Assembly: GCF_014779595.1 (NCBI RefSeq) | Contig: NZ_JACXZT010000019.1 | Coordinates: 1,147,808-1,211,807, forward strand | Direction: 5' to 3' | DNA: 64,000 nt | Source: Halomonas sp. ML-15 | Lineage (GTDB): Bacteria; Pseudomonadota; Gammaproteobacteria; Pseudomonadales; Halomonadaceae | Shown: piece by piece, positions 16,695 through 25,092 of the stretch | How positions within the stretch are numbered: the stretch's first letter is position 1 | Layout of the letters: each line of letters opens with the position of its first letter | Translations under genes and position numbers: made by a program | Notes under the pieces: generated by a model | Told to the model about the DNA's origin: nothing | The model's input: only the letters and a program-made list of their open reading frames with translations | The model's database searches: none

Positions 16695-17320
16695 TCCGTG
16701 CGATCCGCCATGGCATTGAGGGCGGCGACCGTCACCGCGCTGCCGCCGAGTCGTCCCTCGACAATCACGCAGGGGGCCGCGGCGCTTTCCCACAGCGCCT
16801 CTTTGGACTCAGCCGCGCCCACGAAGCCCACCGGGCAACCGATAATCGCCGCCGGACGCGGACAGGCTGGGTTTTCCAGCATGTTCAGCAGATGGAACAG
16901 GGCGGTGGGCGCATTGCCGATCGCCACTACCGCTCCCTCCAGATGGGGTCGCCAGAGCTCCACCGCCGCCGCCGAGCGGGTGGTGCCCAGCTCCCGGGCC
17001 AGATCGTGCACCCGCTCGTCGTGCAGGGTGCAGATCACCGAGTTGTCCGCCGGCAGGCGCTTGCGGGTAATGCCCTCGGAGACCATGCGCGCGTCGCACA
17101 GCACCGGCGCGCCGCCCTCCAACGCCGCCCGGGCGCGGTTCACCGCATCGCCGCGGAAGTGAATATGTGCGGCGAGCTCCACCAGGCCGGCAGCATGGAT
17201 CATGCGCACGGCCACCGGCTCCTCCTCGGACGCGAAGCGCGCCAACTCGGCCTCGCGCCGGATAATGGAAAAGGACTCCCGGTAGATCGCCGAGCCATCC
17301 GTTTCATAGACGTGAGGCAT
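16691..17320 (-). CDS. cobH: Precorrin-8X methylmutase
   Basis: CobH (209 residues) moves the methyl group from C-11 to C-12 to make hydrogenobyrinic acid. Recognisable are SFSIIRREAEL at the N-terminus with the SFxxI pattern, the catalytic histidine segment RMIHAAGLVE near residues 40-49, and AIGNAPTALFHLL and GCPVGFVGAAESK in the C-terminal half. GGAGAAGAG lies four bases before the ATG at 17320. It is followed by cobI with a four-base overlap. Upstream, element B separates it from cobG. Confidence 0.95.
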   Translation of the reverse strand: MPHVYETDGSAIYRESFSIIRREAELARFASEEEPVAVRMIHAAGLVELAAHIHFRGDAVNRARAALEGGAPVLCDARMVSEGITRKRLPADNSVICTLHDERVHDLARELGTTRSAAAVELWRPHLEGAVVAIGNAPTALFHLLNMLENPACPRPAAIIGCPVGFVGAAESKEALWESAAAPCVIVEGRLGGSAVTVAALNAMADRTE

Positions 17321-17360
17321 TACTCTTCTCCAATTCACCAATCAGTATTTCCCTGCTGAG

Positions 17361-17443
17361 CGCTTTGCCGGCGACAAGCCTTCGCGAGGGCGCTGTAAAC
17401 CCATCCATGGCGTAGAACCCTCGCTACGCCTTGCCCCCGGCGC
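17361..17443. repeat. Palindromic element B, copy 2
   Basis: An 83-base inverted repeat with outer arms GCCGGCGACAAGCC and GGCTTGCCCCCGGC-like complement (CGCCTTGCCCCCGGCG on the plus strand), inner GCGAGGG/CCCTCGC, and the signature GGCGCTGTAAACCCATCC. It begins immediately after the TAA stop of cobG on the minus strand, so the cobG message ends in this structure before cobH. Confidence 0.65.
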
Positions 17444-18628
17444 TTATATTGCCTGCTGTTCTGAAACACGTTCCACCACCTCGGACTCGGTCAGGCCGCT
17501 AGCTAGCGGCACGCCATCGGCGCGACCGCCTTTGATCAGGTCGAAGCGCCCATTGCGCCCGGTCAGGCACAGGTCGGTGGGTTGCTGGCAGGCGCAGCCC
17601 TTGGCGCAGCCGGAGATATGCACGCTGCCCGCGACCCGGCCACTCAACTGCTCGGCCAGCGCCAGGGTCTCGACGCTGGCCTGTTCGCAGTGGGGGGCGC
17701 CGGGGCACGCCTGCATCGCCAGGCGCGGATCGCGGTCGTCATCCAGCAGGCCCGCTATCGCCCCGCCGCTTGTGCCCTCTCCCTCCAGCAGCAGGCGCCG
17801 CCAAGGCGTGACCCTTACAGCGCTGACCGAGTCCGGCTCAACGGCAGCCCGTAACGCCGCGGCGGACGCCCGCCCGAACGCCATGCCCACTACCCGGCCG
17901 CGCTTATGCTCACCCAAGGACAGCCTGGCGCCGGTCTCGGCGGGCGATGCCACTGCCGGCGCCCAGAGCGGTAGCGGCGCCCGGTGCCGGTGCATCCGCC
18001 CAGCCTCTCGCCCGCCGCTCGCGACGAACCAGTGCGCCAGCCGAATCAGCTGCTCGACGGCGGCGGCGGGCGAGTCCACCGGGGTGCCCAGGTCCCGCCC
18101 ATCGGCACGGACGATTAAACCGCCCGAAGCTCGCGGCTGTAGGCCGCCCAAGGCCGCGCGCTCGATACGTAAGTCGGCGGATACCTCACCCAGCCGCGGC
18201 GCCTCGCCTGCATCGATGGCGATGCCCATCTTGTCCGGCAGGTCCGGTAGCTCATTGATGCGGGCCTCCAGCAGGCAAGCCGCCTCGTGGGTGGCGTCGC
18301 CGGCCTGCCAGTCGGGGGCCAGCAGCAGCTGGGGGCGGCGCTCCACCTGGGGGTCCGGGTCGACCAGCCCCTGCTCGACCAGGGCCTCCATCAGCCCGGG
18401 CCAGGAGGCGTCCGAGACCCCACGCAGCTGCAGGTTGGCGCGGCTGGTCAGCTCGATCAGGCCGCTGCCGAAGGTCTCGGCCGCGGCGCACAGCGCCAGC
18501 ATCTGGCCCCGAGTGAGCCGCCCCAGGCGGGGGCGCACCCGCACCAGCAGGCCGTCGCCGGTGGCCATGGGTCGCCAGGCGCCGGGGCACCAGCCTTTTA
18601 TCTGCGCCTTATCCCTCTTATCCACCAT
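17444..18628 (-). CDS. cobG: Precorrin-3B synthase
   Basis: CobG (394 residues) hydroxylates C-20 and forms the ring-A lactone using molecular oxygen; its presence marks the aerobic pathway. It has the sulfite/nitrite reductase-like duplicated fold: GWCPGAWRPM at the N-terminus, ELTSRANLQLRG near residue 60, and the 4Fe-4S ligands CPGAPHC and HISGCAKGCACQ in the C-terminal third. The ATG at 18628 overlaps the cobN end by 11 bases. A palindromic element starts right after its stop and may reduce read-through into cobH. Confidence 0.94.
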   Translation of the reverse strand: MVDKRDKAQIKGWCPGAWRPMATGDGLLVRVRPRLGRLTRGQMLALCAAAETFGSGLIELTSRANLQLRGVSDASWPGLMEALVEQGLVDPDPQVERRPQLLLAPDWQAGDATHEAACLLEARINELPDLPDKMGIAIDAGEAPRLGEVSADLRIERAALGGLQPRASGGLIVRADGRDLGTPVDSPAAAVEQLIRLAHWFVASGGREAGRMHRHRAPLPLWAPAVASPAETGARLSLGEHKRGRVVGMAFGRASAAALRAAVEPDSVSAVRVTPWRRLLLEGEGTSGGAIAGLLDDDRDPRLAMQACPGAPHCEQASVETLALAEQLSGRVAGSVHISGCAKGCACQQPTDLCLTGRNGRFDLIKGGRADGVPLASGLTESEVVERVSEQQAI

Positions 18629-21600
18629 GGGGCGCCAACTCCCGGGTCTCGTCGAACTCCAGCAGCAGCTCCTGGAGGGCCGAGCCCTGTTCGCCGGGCT
18701 CCTGCCATAGGCCGCGCTGGACGGCTTCCAGCAGCCGCTCGGCCATCTCCTCCAGCGCTGCCGGGTTGTGCTCGCGCAGGAACGCCTGGTTGGCGGGGTC
18801 CATCACCAGCGCCTGGCTGACCTGAGCGTACTGGTAGTCGGCCACCAGGTCGGTGGTGGCGTCGTAGGCGAACAGATAGTCCACCGTGGCGGCCATCTCC
18901 GAGGCGCCCTTGTAGCCGTGCTCGCGCATCGCCTCGATCCACTTGGGGTTGAGCACCCGGGAGCGAATCACCCGGGCCAGCTCCTCTTTTAGCGTACGAA
19001 TCCGCGGCTGCGCCGGGTTGGCGTGATCGGCGTGGTAGATGCTCGGCGCCTGGCCGGCCAGCGACCGGCTGGCATTGGCCATGCCGCCCTGGAAGGCGTA
19101 GTAGCCGTTGGAGTCGAGGATATCGTGCTCGCGGTTGTCCTGGTTCTGCATCACCGCATCCAGCCCCTCGAGCTGGCGTTCGAAGGCCCCCCGGGCGGCG
19201 GTTCCGGATTCCGGGAACTGGCCATAGGCGTAGGCGCCCGCCGTCAGATAGGCCTCGGCCAGGTCGTCGGCATCGTCCCAGGCGCGGCTGTCGATAAGCC
19301 GATTCAGGCCGGCGCCATACTCGCCGGGCTTGCTGCCGAAGATCCGGTAGCCGGCTTGCTGGGCGGCGGCTTCCGGGGCGAGGCCCTGGCCTTCAAGCTC
19401 CTGCCGGCGAGCCTGCACCGCGCTACGAATGGTGTTGGCGTCCCCCGGCTCCTCATAGCTCGCCACCGCCTGCACCGCGCGGTCGAACAGGCGGATGACA
19501 TTGGGAAAGGCGTCGCGGAAGAAGCCGGAGACCCGCAGGGTGACGTCGACCCGGGGGCGCTGCAGCAGCATGGCGGGAATCACCTCGATATCGATCACCC
19601 GCTGGGAGCCCAGCGACCAGCGCGGCCGCACGCCCATCAGGGCGAAGGCCTGAGCGATATCGTCGCCGCCGGTGCGCATGGTGGCGGTGCCCCAGATCGA
19701 CAGCCCCAGCCGGCGCGGGTAGTCGCCGTGATCCTGCAGGTAGCGCTCGACGAATGCCTGGGCCGACTTCTCACCCAGGGTCCAGGCCGCGGGGGAGGGA
19801 ATCGCGCGGTTATCGACGCTGAAGAAATTGCGCCCGGTGGGCAGCACATCCAGGCGCCCACGGCTGGGCGCGCCGCTGGGCCCGGGGGGGACGAAGCGCC
19901 CCTCGAGGCCGTCGAGCAGCGACTGGATCTCCATGGCGGCACCCTGCTGCATGGCGACCCACAGCCGGTCCCGGGCAAAGCGGCACTGCTCGGCGGTGGC
20001 CGGATAGTCCCGCGCCAGACTCTCCAGGCAGCCCGGCGTCAGCACATAGGCCTCTACCAGTCGCTGGGCGAGCAGCTCCAGGCGCTCGCGGGTATCGGCG
20101 GCGGTGCGCCAGGCCGAGGCGTCCAACTCGGTCAGGACCTGGGGCCGCGGCCCGTCCCACGGCTCGACGCCGGCCATCAGCGGATCGAAGTCGCCGTCTA
20201 CACCGCGCAGCCCCAGGTCGTCGGCCAGGTTGTGCAGCAGGCCGCGCTGGGCCGGCGACTCACCCCGGGGCAGGCGCAGGATGGCGACCAGGGTCGCGGC
20301 CAGCTTCTCCTGCGGCGGCAGGCTGCCCAGCACGTGCAGGCCGTGGCGAATCTGCGCCTCCTTGATGTCGCACAGGAAGGTGTCCAGCTCGTTGAGCAGG
20401 CGCTCCTCATCCGTGCCTTCCGTGGTCTGCGCCAGTTCCTGGTCGATACCGGTGTCGCGCAGGTGTCCAATGATCTGTTCGCGCAGCAGCGCCTCGCGCC
20501 GCGGGTCCATGCCCAGGGCCTGGTAGTACTCGTCGGTGAGCGCCTCCAGTTCGGCCATGGCGCCGTAGAGCTCGGCGCGGGCCAGCGGCGGCATCAGGTG
20601 ATCGATGATCACCGCCTGGCTGCGCCGTTTGGCCTGGGCCCCTTCGCCGGGGTCGTTGACGATAAAGGGATAGAAGTGCGGCAGCGGCCCCAGGGCGATC
20701 TCCGGCCAGCAGTCGGCGGAGAGCGCGGTGCTCTTGCCCGGCAGCCACTCCAGATTGCCGTGCTTGCCGACGTGGATCACGGCATCCACCCGGTAGTGCT
20801 CGCGCAGCCAGAGATAGAAGGCCAGGTAGCTGTGGGGCGGCACCAGGGCGGTATCGTGGTAGCTCTGGGTGAGATCATCGACCCGCCCCTCTTCCACCAG
20901 GGCGCGCTCCGGCTGAATGCCGACGAAGGTCTCCCCCAGGCGGATCCCGGCGATCATCAGCCGGCCCTGGCGGCACTTGGGATCCTGCTCGGGTGGCCCC
21001 CAGCGCGTCCACACCGCCTCCTGGAGCGGCGCCGGCAAGGTTCGGAACCAGGCCAAGTAGTCGTCGACGGCGATGCTCTGCCAGCAGCCGCGCTGCTCAA
21101 GGCCCCGGCGCTCGTTGGTCACGCTTTGCTGCAGCCGGCGGATCAGGGCGTCGCCATCCTCCGGGAGATCCTCCAGCGGATAGCCCGCCGCGGCCAGCGC
21201 CCGCAGGATCGCCAGGGTCGAGGCCGGCGTATCCAGGCCGACACCGTTGCCGATGCGGCCATCGCGGTTGGGGTAGTTGGCCAGCACCAGCGCCAGGCGC
21301 TTGTCATGGTTGGGAGTCTGGCGTAGATCGCAGAAGCGCCGCGCCAGCCGGGCGACGAAGGCGGCACGTTCGGGATGCAGGGCGTGGCGGATCACCGCCA
21401 GCTGACAGCGCTCGCTGTAATGCGCCTCGCTCTTGAAGCCCACCGCCCGGGTCATGATGCGGCCATCCATCTCCGGCAGTACCACCTGCATCGCCACGTC
21501 GCGACTCGGCAGGCCGCCGGGCATCGCCTGCCAATCCTCGGCGGTGCAGCTGGCCAGGATCGCCTGCAGGATCACCGGCCGCCCGACGAAGAGCCCGTGG

Positions 21601-22592
21601 GAGACCTCATCGCCGAGGCTCTCCATCTCGTCCGGGTTGCGGTTGACCGAGAAGCTGGTGGTATTGATCACCAGCATGGCCCCGGTCTGCTCGATCAGGT
21701 GATTGACGAAGGCCACGCTGGCCTCCTCCTTGAGCGACGCCACCGCCACCGCCAGCGGTTCGAGCCCCTGCTCCCGTAGCGCCTCGATCATGCCGTCCAG
21801 CACCGCGGTATTGGCGCCCTGCAGGTGACTGCGGTAGAACAGCAGCAGGCAGACCGGGCGCTCACAAACTACTGCGCTAGGCCATGCGGCGTTGAACTTA
21901 GCCTCAAAATGCTCATTTACAAACTCGTAAACTCCGCTTTTTCGGCTAATTTCGCCTTGCCTGGCCGTCGCTCGTGACGTTTGTCCTGTGCTTTTTGGAG
22001 AGGCTTCTTGCCCGGATGAGCGTTGGGTGGCGAAAGGAGTATAGAGCAGGGCCGCGGGCAGTGCCTTGGGCGCCTGCCAGGCCAGCTCCAGACCCAGGCA
22101 CTCGCTGCCGACGCAGCGCAGCAGCTGCTCGGCATTGTCCACGCCGCCCTCTCTCAGGTAGCGCCACACCCGATGCGCCAGGGCGACCGGGACATTCGAC
22201 GCCTCCAGCAGGTCGTCGTCCGGGGCGTCGCAGCCCGGCACCAGTATCAGCTGGCGCCCCTTGTCGGCGGCGGCCCAGGCCAGCAGGCGCTCATGACCGT
22301 AGCGCCAGTAGGCGCTGCCGCCCAGCAGCGAGACGATCACCAGGCGCGCCTCGTCCAGCACCCGGTCCTCGTAGAGGTCGTAGGCGGCGGGCTTGACCAG
22401 ATTCATCCAGTTGGCGAGGCGCAGCGTCGGATAGCCGCCGTCGCTGGCGTCCAGCCGCTCCACCGCCTGGGCCAGCGCCGACAGGCTGCTGTCAGCGGCG
22501 GACAGGATGACGATCTCGGCGGGGCTCTGCTGCAGGTCGACGATGCCCTCATCATCGACGAACCCACCGGGCTTGGCGGCAAAGAGGTGCAT
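18618..22592 (-). CDS. cobN: Cobaltochelatase large subunit
   Basis: CobN (1324 residues) is the porphyrin-binding subunit that inserts cobalt into hydrogenobyrinic acid a,c-diamide. Landmarks are RPVCLLLFYRSHLQ at 245, LANYPNRDGRIGNGVGLDTP near 440, VIHVGKHGNLEWLPGK near 610 and SIWGTATMRTGGDDIAQA near 970, in the order of the family. Residues about 190-244 are unlike any CobN I know: low-complexity Ser/Thr/Lys/Arg followed by KFNAAWPSAVVCE, encoded by a copy of intergenic palindromic element A lying in frame. The frame is otherwise intact and the length exceeds the usual 1250-1300 residues by about that amount. It joins cobW by one base and cobG by 11 overlapping bases. Confidence 0.93.
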   Translation of the reverse strand: MHLFAAKPGGFVDDEGIVDLQQSPAEIVILSAADSSLSALAQAVERLDASDGGYPTLRLANWMNLVKPAAYDLYEDRVLDEARLVIVSLLGGSAYWRYGHERLLAWAAADKGRQLILVPGCDAPDDDLLEASNVPVALAHRVWRYLREGGVDNAEQLLRCVGSECLGLELAWQAPKALPAALLYTPFATQRSSGQEASPKSTGQTSRATARQGEISRKSGVYEFVNEHFEAKFNAAWPSAVVCERPVCLLLFYRSHLQGANTAVLDGMIEALREQGLEPLAVAVASLKEEASVAFVNHLIEQTGAMLVINTTSFSVNRNPDEMESLGDEVSHGLFVGRPVILQAILASCTAEDWQAMPGGLPSRDVAMQVVLPEMDGRIMTRAVGFKSEAHYSERCQLAVIRHALHPERAAFVARLARRFCDLRQTPNHDKRLALVLANYPNRDGRIGNGVGLDTPASTLAILRALAAAGYPLEDLPEDGDALIRRLQQSVTNERRGLEQRGCWQSIAVDDYLAWFRTLPAPLQEAVWTRWGPPEQDPKCRQGRLMIAGIRLGETFVGIQPERALVEEGRVDDLTQSYHDTALVPPHSYLAFYLWLREHYRVDAVIHVGKHGNLEWLPGKSTALSADCWPEIALGPLPHFYPFIVNDPGEGAQAKRRSQAVIIDHLMPPLARAELYGAMAELEALTDEYYQALGMDPRREALLREQIIGHLRDTGIDQELAQTTEGTDEERLLNELDTFLCDIKEAQIRHGLHVLGSLPPQEKLAATLVAILRLPRGESPAQRGLLHNLADDLGLRGVDGDFDPLMAGVEPWDGPRPQVLTELDASAWRTAADTRERLELLAQRLVEAYVLTPGCLESLARDYPATAEQCRFARDRLWVAMQQGAAMEIQSLLDGLEGRFVPPGPSGAPSRGRLDVLPTGRNFFSVDNRAIPSPAAWTLGEKSAQAFVERYLQDHGDYPRRLGLSIWGTATMRTGGDDIAQAFALMGVRPRWSLGSQRVIDIEVIPAMLLQRPRVDVTLRVSGFFRDAFPNVIRLFDRAVQAVASYEEPGDANTIRSAVQARRQELEGQGLAPEAAAQQAGYRIFGSKPGEYGAGLNRLIDSRAWDDADDLAEAYLTAGAYAYGQFPESGTAARGAFERQLEGLDAVMQNQDNREHDILDSNGYYAFQGGMANASRSLAGQAPSIYHADHANPAQPRIRTLKEELARVIRSRVLNPKWIEAMREHGYKGASEMAATVDYLFAYDATTDLVADYQYAQVSQALVMDPANQAFLREHNPAALEEMAERLLEAVQRGLWQEPGEQGSALQELLLEFDETRELAPHGG
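21865..22010. repeat. Element A copy inside cobN
   Basis: From 21872 the sequence CTGCGCTAGGCCATGCGGCG, then CTCATTTACA..CTCGTAAACTCCGC and TTCGGCTAATTTCGCC, follows the core of the intergenic element at 8976-9169 base for base with about one mismatch in four. The outer ends are degenerate. It encodes roughly residues 196-243 of CobN without breaking the frame. Confidence 0.65.
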
Positions 22593-23695
22593 CAGCGGGC
22601 CGCGGCGACCTCGGCGCCAGCCAGGGCGCGCTGCAGGGCCGCGCTATCCAACCCCTTGCCGATGATCACCAGCTGGGTCAGGCGTTCTTCGTCGGCCCGC
22701 CACAGGCGGTCGAAGTAGCCCTCCTGGCGCTCCCCCACGGCCTGGATCACCCGCCGCATCGGCTTGCCCGGCAGCGCCGCGAAGCCCTTGGCGCGGTAGA
22801 TCTCCTGGCTTTGCAGCAGTTCCTGGAGCTGCTCTGCCAGGGCCTCGCCATCCACCTCGCCGAGGCGGATCACGCAGGAGTCGAAGTGATCATGGGCGTG
22901 GTCGTGGTGCGCTCCTACGGCATGGTGGCGATCGTGGTGGTTGTCGATGGCATCGATGTGCCCCTCGCTGGCCGCGCCGATACCCATCAGGGCTTCCAAC
23001 TGGGCCTTGTCGCCCGCCAGGCTCTGATCGATAAACAGTGTCTTGACCGACGCCGAGACCCGCGTTCGAATCAGCGCCTCCACTCGGGCACGGTCTGCCG
23101 GATCGAGCAGGTCGTTCTTGGTGACCAGCACCAGGTCGGCGGCGCTCAGCTGGTCGTCGAGCAGCTCGCGCAGGCTGGGGTCATGGTCCAGGGAGTCGTC
23201 GGCGCGGCGCTGGGCCTCCACCTTGCCGACGTCGCTGGCGTAGCGGCCGGCGGCCACCGCCGGGCCGTCGACCACGGTGATGATCGCGTCCACGGTGCAG
23301 TGCTGGCGCACCTCCGGCCAGTTGAACGCCTGCACCAGCGGCTTGGGCAAGGCCAGGCCGCTGGTCTCGATCAGGATATGGTCGATATCGTCGCGGCGCG
23401 CCACCAGCTGTTTCATCACCGGCAGGAACTCCTCCTCCACCGTGCAGCAGATGCAGCCGTTGGCCAGCTCATAGATGCCGTTCTCGACCTCCACGGGGGC
23501 ATCTTCCCCTCCCTCTTCACAACCGAGGGCACAGCCGCGCAGCAGGCTGGAGTCGATATCCTGCTCGCCGAATTCGTTGATGATCACGGCGATACGCTTG
23601 CCGGTGACCTGACGCAGCATGCCGGCCAGCAGCGTGGTCTTGCCGCTGCCCAGAAAACCGGTGACCACCGTGGCGGGGATCTTGTTGAGGTTCAT
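22592..23695 (-). CDS. cobW: CobW GTPase, cobalt metallochaperone
   Basis: CobW (367 residues) is a COG0523 G3E GTPase thought to deliver cobalt to the CobN chelatase. The P-loop [12 protein letters not shown] lies at about 11-22, the CXCC metal-binding motif is GCICCTV, and TKNDL is the guanine-specificity motif. Between about residues 240 and 265 a histidine-rich stretch (HHDRHH...HHDHAHDHF) should bind metal. GAGGAA precedes the ATG at 23695. It overlaps cobB by four bases and shares one base with cobN. Its place in the cob operon under a B12 riboswitch supports the cobalt role over a zinc one. Confidence 0.94.
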   Translation of the reverse strand: MNLNKIPATVVTGFLGSGKTTLLAGMLRQVTGKRIAVIINEFGEQDIDSSLLRGCALGCEEGGEDAPVEVENGIYELANGCICCTVEEEFLPVMKQLVARRDDIDHILIETSGLALPKPLVQAFNWPEVRQHCTVDAIITVVDGPAVAAGRYASDVGKVEAQRRADDSLDHDPSLRELLDDQLSAADLVLVTKNDLLDPADRARVEALIRTRVSASVKTLFIDQSLAGDKAQLEALMGIGAASEGHIDAIDNHHDRHHAVGAHHDHAHDHFDSCVIRLGEVDGEALAEQLQELLQSQEIYRAKGFAALPGKPMRRVIQAVGERQEGYFDRLWRADEERLTQLVIIGKGLDSAALQRALAGAEVAAAR

Positions 23696-25092
23696 CCGTG
23701 GAATTCCTCTGGGGTGATGGTATGAGTGGCGCTGGAATGAGTATCGGTGGCCGCGCCTGCCGGAGCCGGCGCAAATAGCCGGGCCACCGCCTCGGGATTG
23801 TCGGGGAAGAACAGATGCAGATAGGTCGCGGTCAGGTCGCCCTGGCGATAGATAGCCTCCCCCGGAGCGGGATGGCGCTGACGCCGCCCGTGGGCGATCG
23901 GCGCCGGTGTCCCCGTCGCCAGGGAGCGGTGATGAGCGTGGGCGCGGACCGGCCCCTCCGGCAGCTCGGCGGTCTGCATCCCCTGGCAGCCGCGCCGCCC
24001 GCGCATGGCGCCGTGGCCGGGCAGCAGGCCGAGCATGGTGTGGGTCTGCTCGTCGGCGTCGGTGAGGGTCTCGAGGCAGTAGAGCAGGCCGCCGCACTCG
24101 GCGAGGATCGGCTTGCCGGCAGCGAAAAAGGCCTGGATCTCGTCACGCAGCGGGGCATTTGTCGCCAGCCGCGCGGCGTGGAGCTCCGGGTAGCCGCCGG
24201 GCAGCCAGAGGGCATCGCAGGGCGGCAGGCGGGTATCGCTCAGCGGCGAGAAGAAGCGCAGCGTCGCCCCCATGCGCTCCAGCAGGTCGAGGTTGGCCTG
24301 GTAGATAAAGCTGAAGGCGGCATCCCGGGCCACGCCGATGGTGTGACCCTGGAGCTTGGCCGGTATCGCCGCGGCAGTGCCCGGCACCGCCGCGAAGCTG
24401 ACCGGCGGCAGCGACAGCAGCGCCTCCGCCAGTCCTTCGGCGTCCAGCGCCGCGGCGCCGGCCTCGAAGCGGGCCTCCAGCTCGTCGCGGATCTCCGCCG
24501 CCTGAACCAGGCCCAGATGACGCTCCGGCAGGGCCAGGGCGGGATCCCGGGCCACCGCGGCCAGCAGCGGCACGCTGGCCGGCAGGGCCTCCTCGATCAG
24601 CTCCCGGTGGCGCGCCGAGGCGCAGGCGTTGGCGATCAGGCCGGCGATACGAATATCGTCGCGGAAGCCCGCCAGGCCGGCCATCAGCGCCGCCGCGGTC
24701 TGGGCCATCCCCTTGACGTCCATGACGATGACCAGCGGCAGATCGAACAGCGCCGCCAGATCGGCACTCGAGGGCTCGCCATCGAACAGGCCCATGGCGC
24801 CCTCCACCAGAATCAGGTCGGCCTGCTGGGCGGCCTCGAACAGGCGCTGGCGGCAGTAGGCCTCGCCGGCCATCCACAGATCGAGCTGATCCACCGGCTG
24901 GCCCGAGGCCTGGGCCAGGATCTGTGGATCCAGGTAGTCGGGACCGGTCTTGAAGACCCGTACCACCTTGCCCCGCTGGCGCAGCAGCCGGGCCAGCGCC
25001 GCGGTCACCGTGGTCTTGCCCTGCCCGGAGGAGGGTGCGGCGATAAACAGCGCGGGACAGGCGGCACTCGCCGCTGCAGTAGGAGCATTCAT
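23692..25092 (-). CDS. cobB: Hydrogenobyrinic acid a,c-diamide synthase
   Basis: CobB (466 residues) amidates the a and c acetate chains of hydrogenobyrinic acid with glutamine and ATP. The N-terminal ATPase has APSSGQGKTTVT (residues 19-30) and VEGAMGLFDG; the C-terminal amidotransferase has WLPGGYPELHA and the cysteine of LAECGGLLYCLE. The ATG at 25092 overlaps the upstream chelatase gene by four bases, which makes it the likely start although the frame is open further. About 18 residues of Ala/Thr/Ser-rich tail follow the conserved domain. Confidence 0.94.
   Translation of the reverse strand: MNAPTAAASAACPALFIAAPSSGQGKTTVTAALARLLRQRGKVVRVFKTGPDYLDPQILAQASGQPVDQLDLWMAGEAYCRQRLFEAAQQADLILVEGAMGLFDGEPSSADLAALFDLPLVIVMDVKGMAQTAAALMAGLAGFRDDIRIAGLIANACASARHRELIEEALPASVPLLAAVARDPALALPERHLGLVQAAEIRDELEARFEAGAAALDAEGLAEALLSLPPVSFAAVPGTAAAIPAKLQGHTIGVARDAAFSFIYQANLDLLERMGATLRFFSPLSDTRLPPCDALWLPGGYPELHAARLATNAPLRDEIQAFFAAGKPILAECGGLLYCLETLTDADEQTHTMLGLLPGHGAMRGRRGCQGMQTAELPEGPVRAHAHHRSLATGTPAPIAHGRRQRHPAPGEAIYRQGDLTATYLHLFFPDNPEAVARLFAPAPAGAATDTHSSATHTITPEEFHG

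Noticed and set aside
15981-17162. A 393-codon frame opposite cobI and cobH
   Set aside because: Both cobI and cobH are intact and conserved on the minus strand; this frame has no recognisable feature.
19023-21326. A 767-codon open frame on the plus strand opposite cobN
   Set aside because: It is antisense to a clearly conserved gene, composition follows from the high G+C third positions of cobN, and the translation is full of Gly/Gln/Arg/His repeats without any domain.
21865-22010. cobN as a pseudogene disrupted by the repeat
   Set aside because: The frame is open through the repeat and all family motifs occur on both sides in the same frame.
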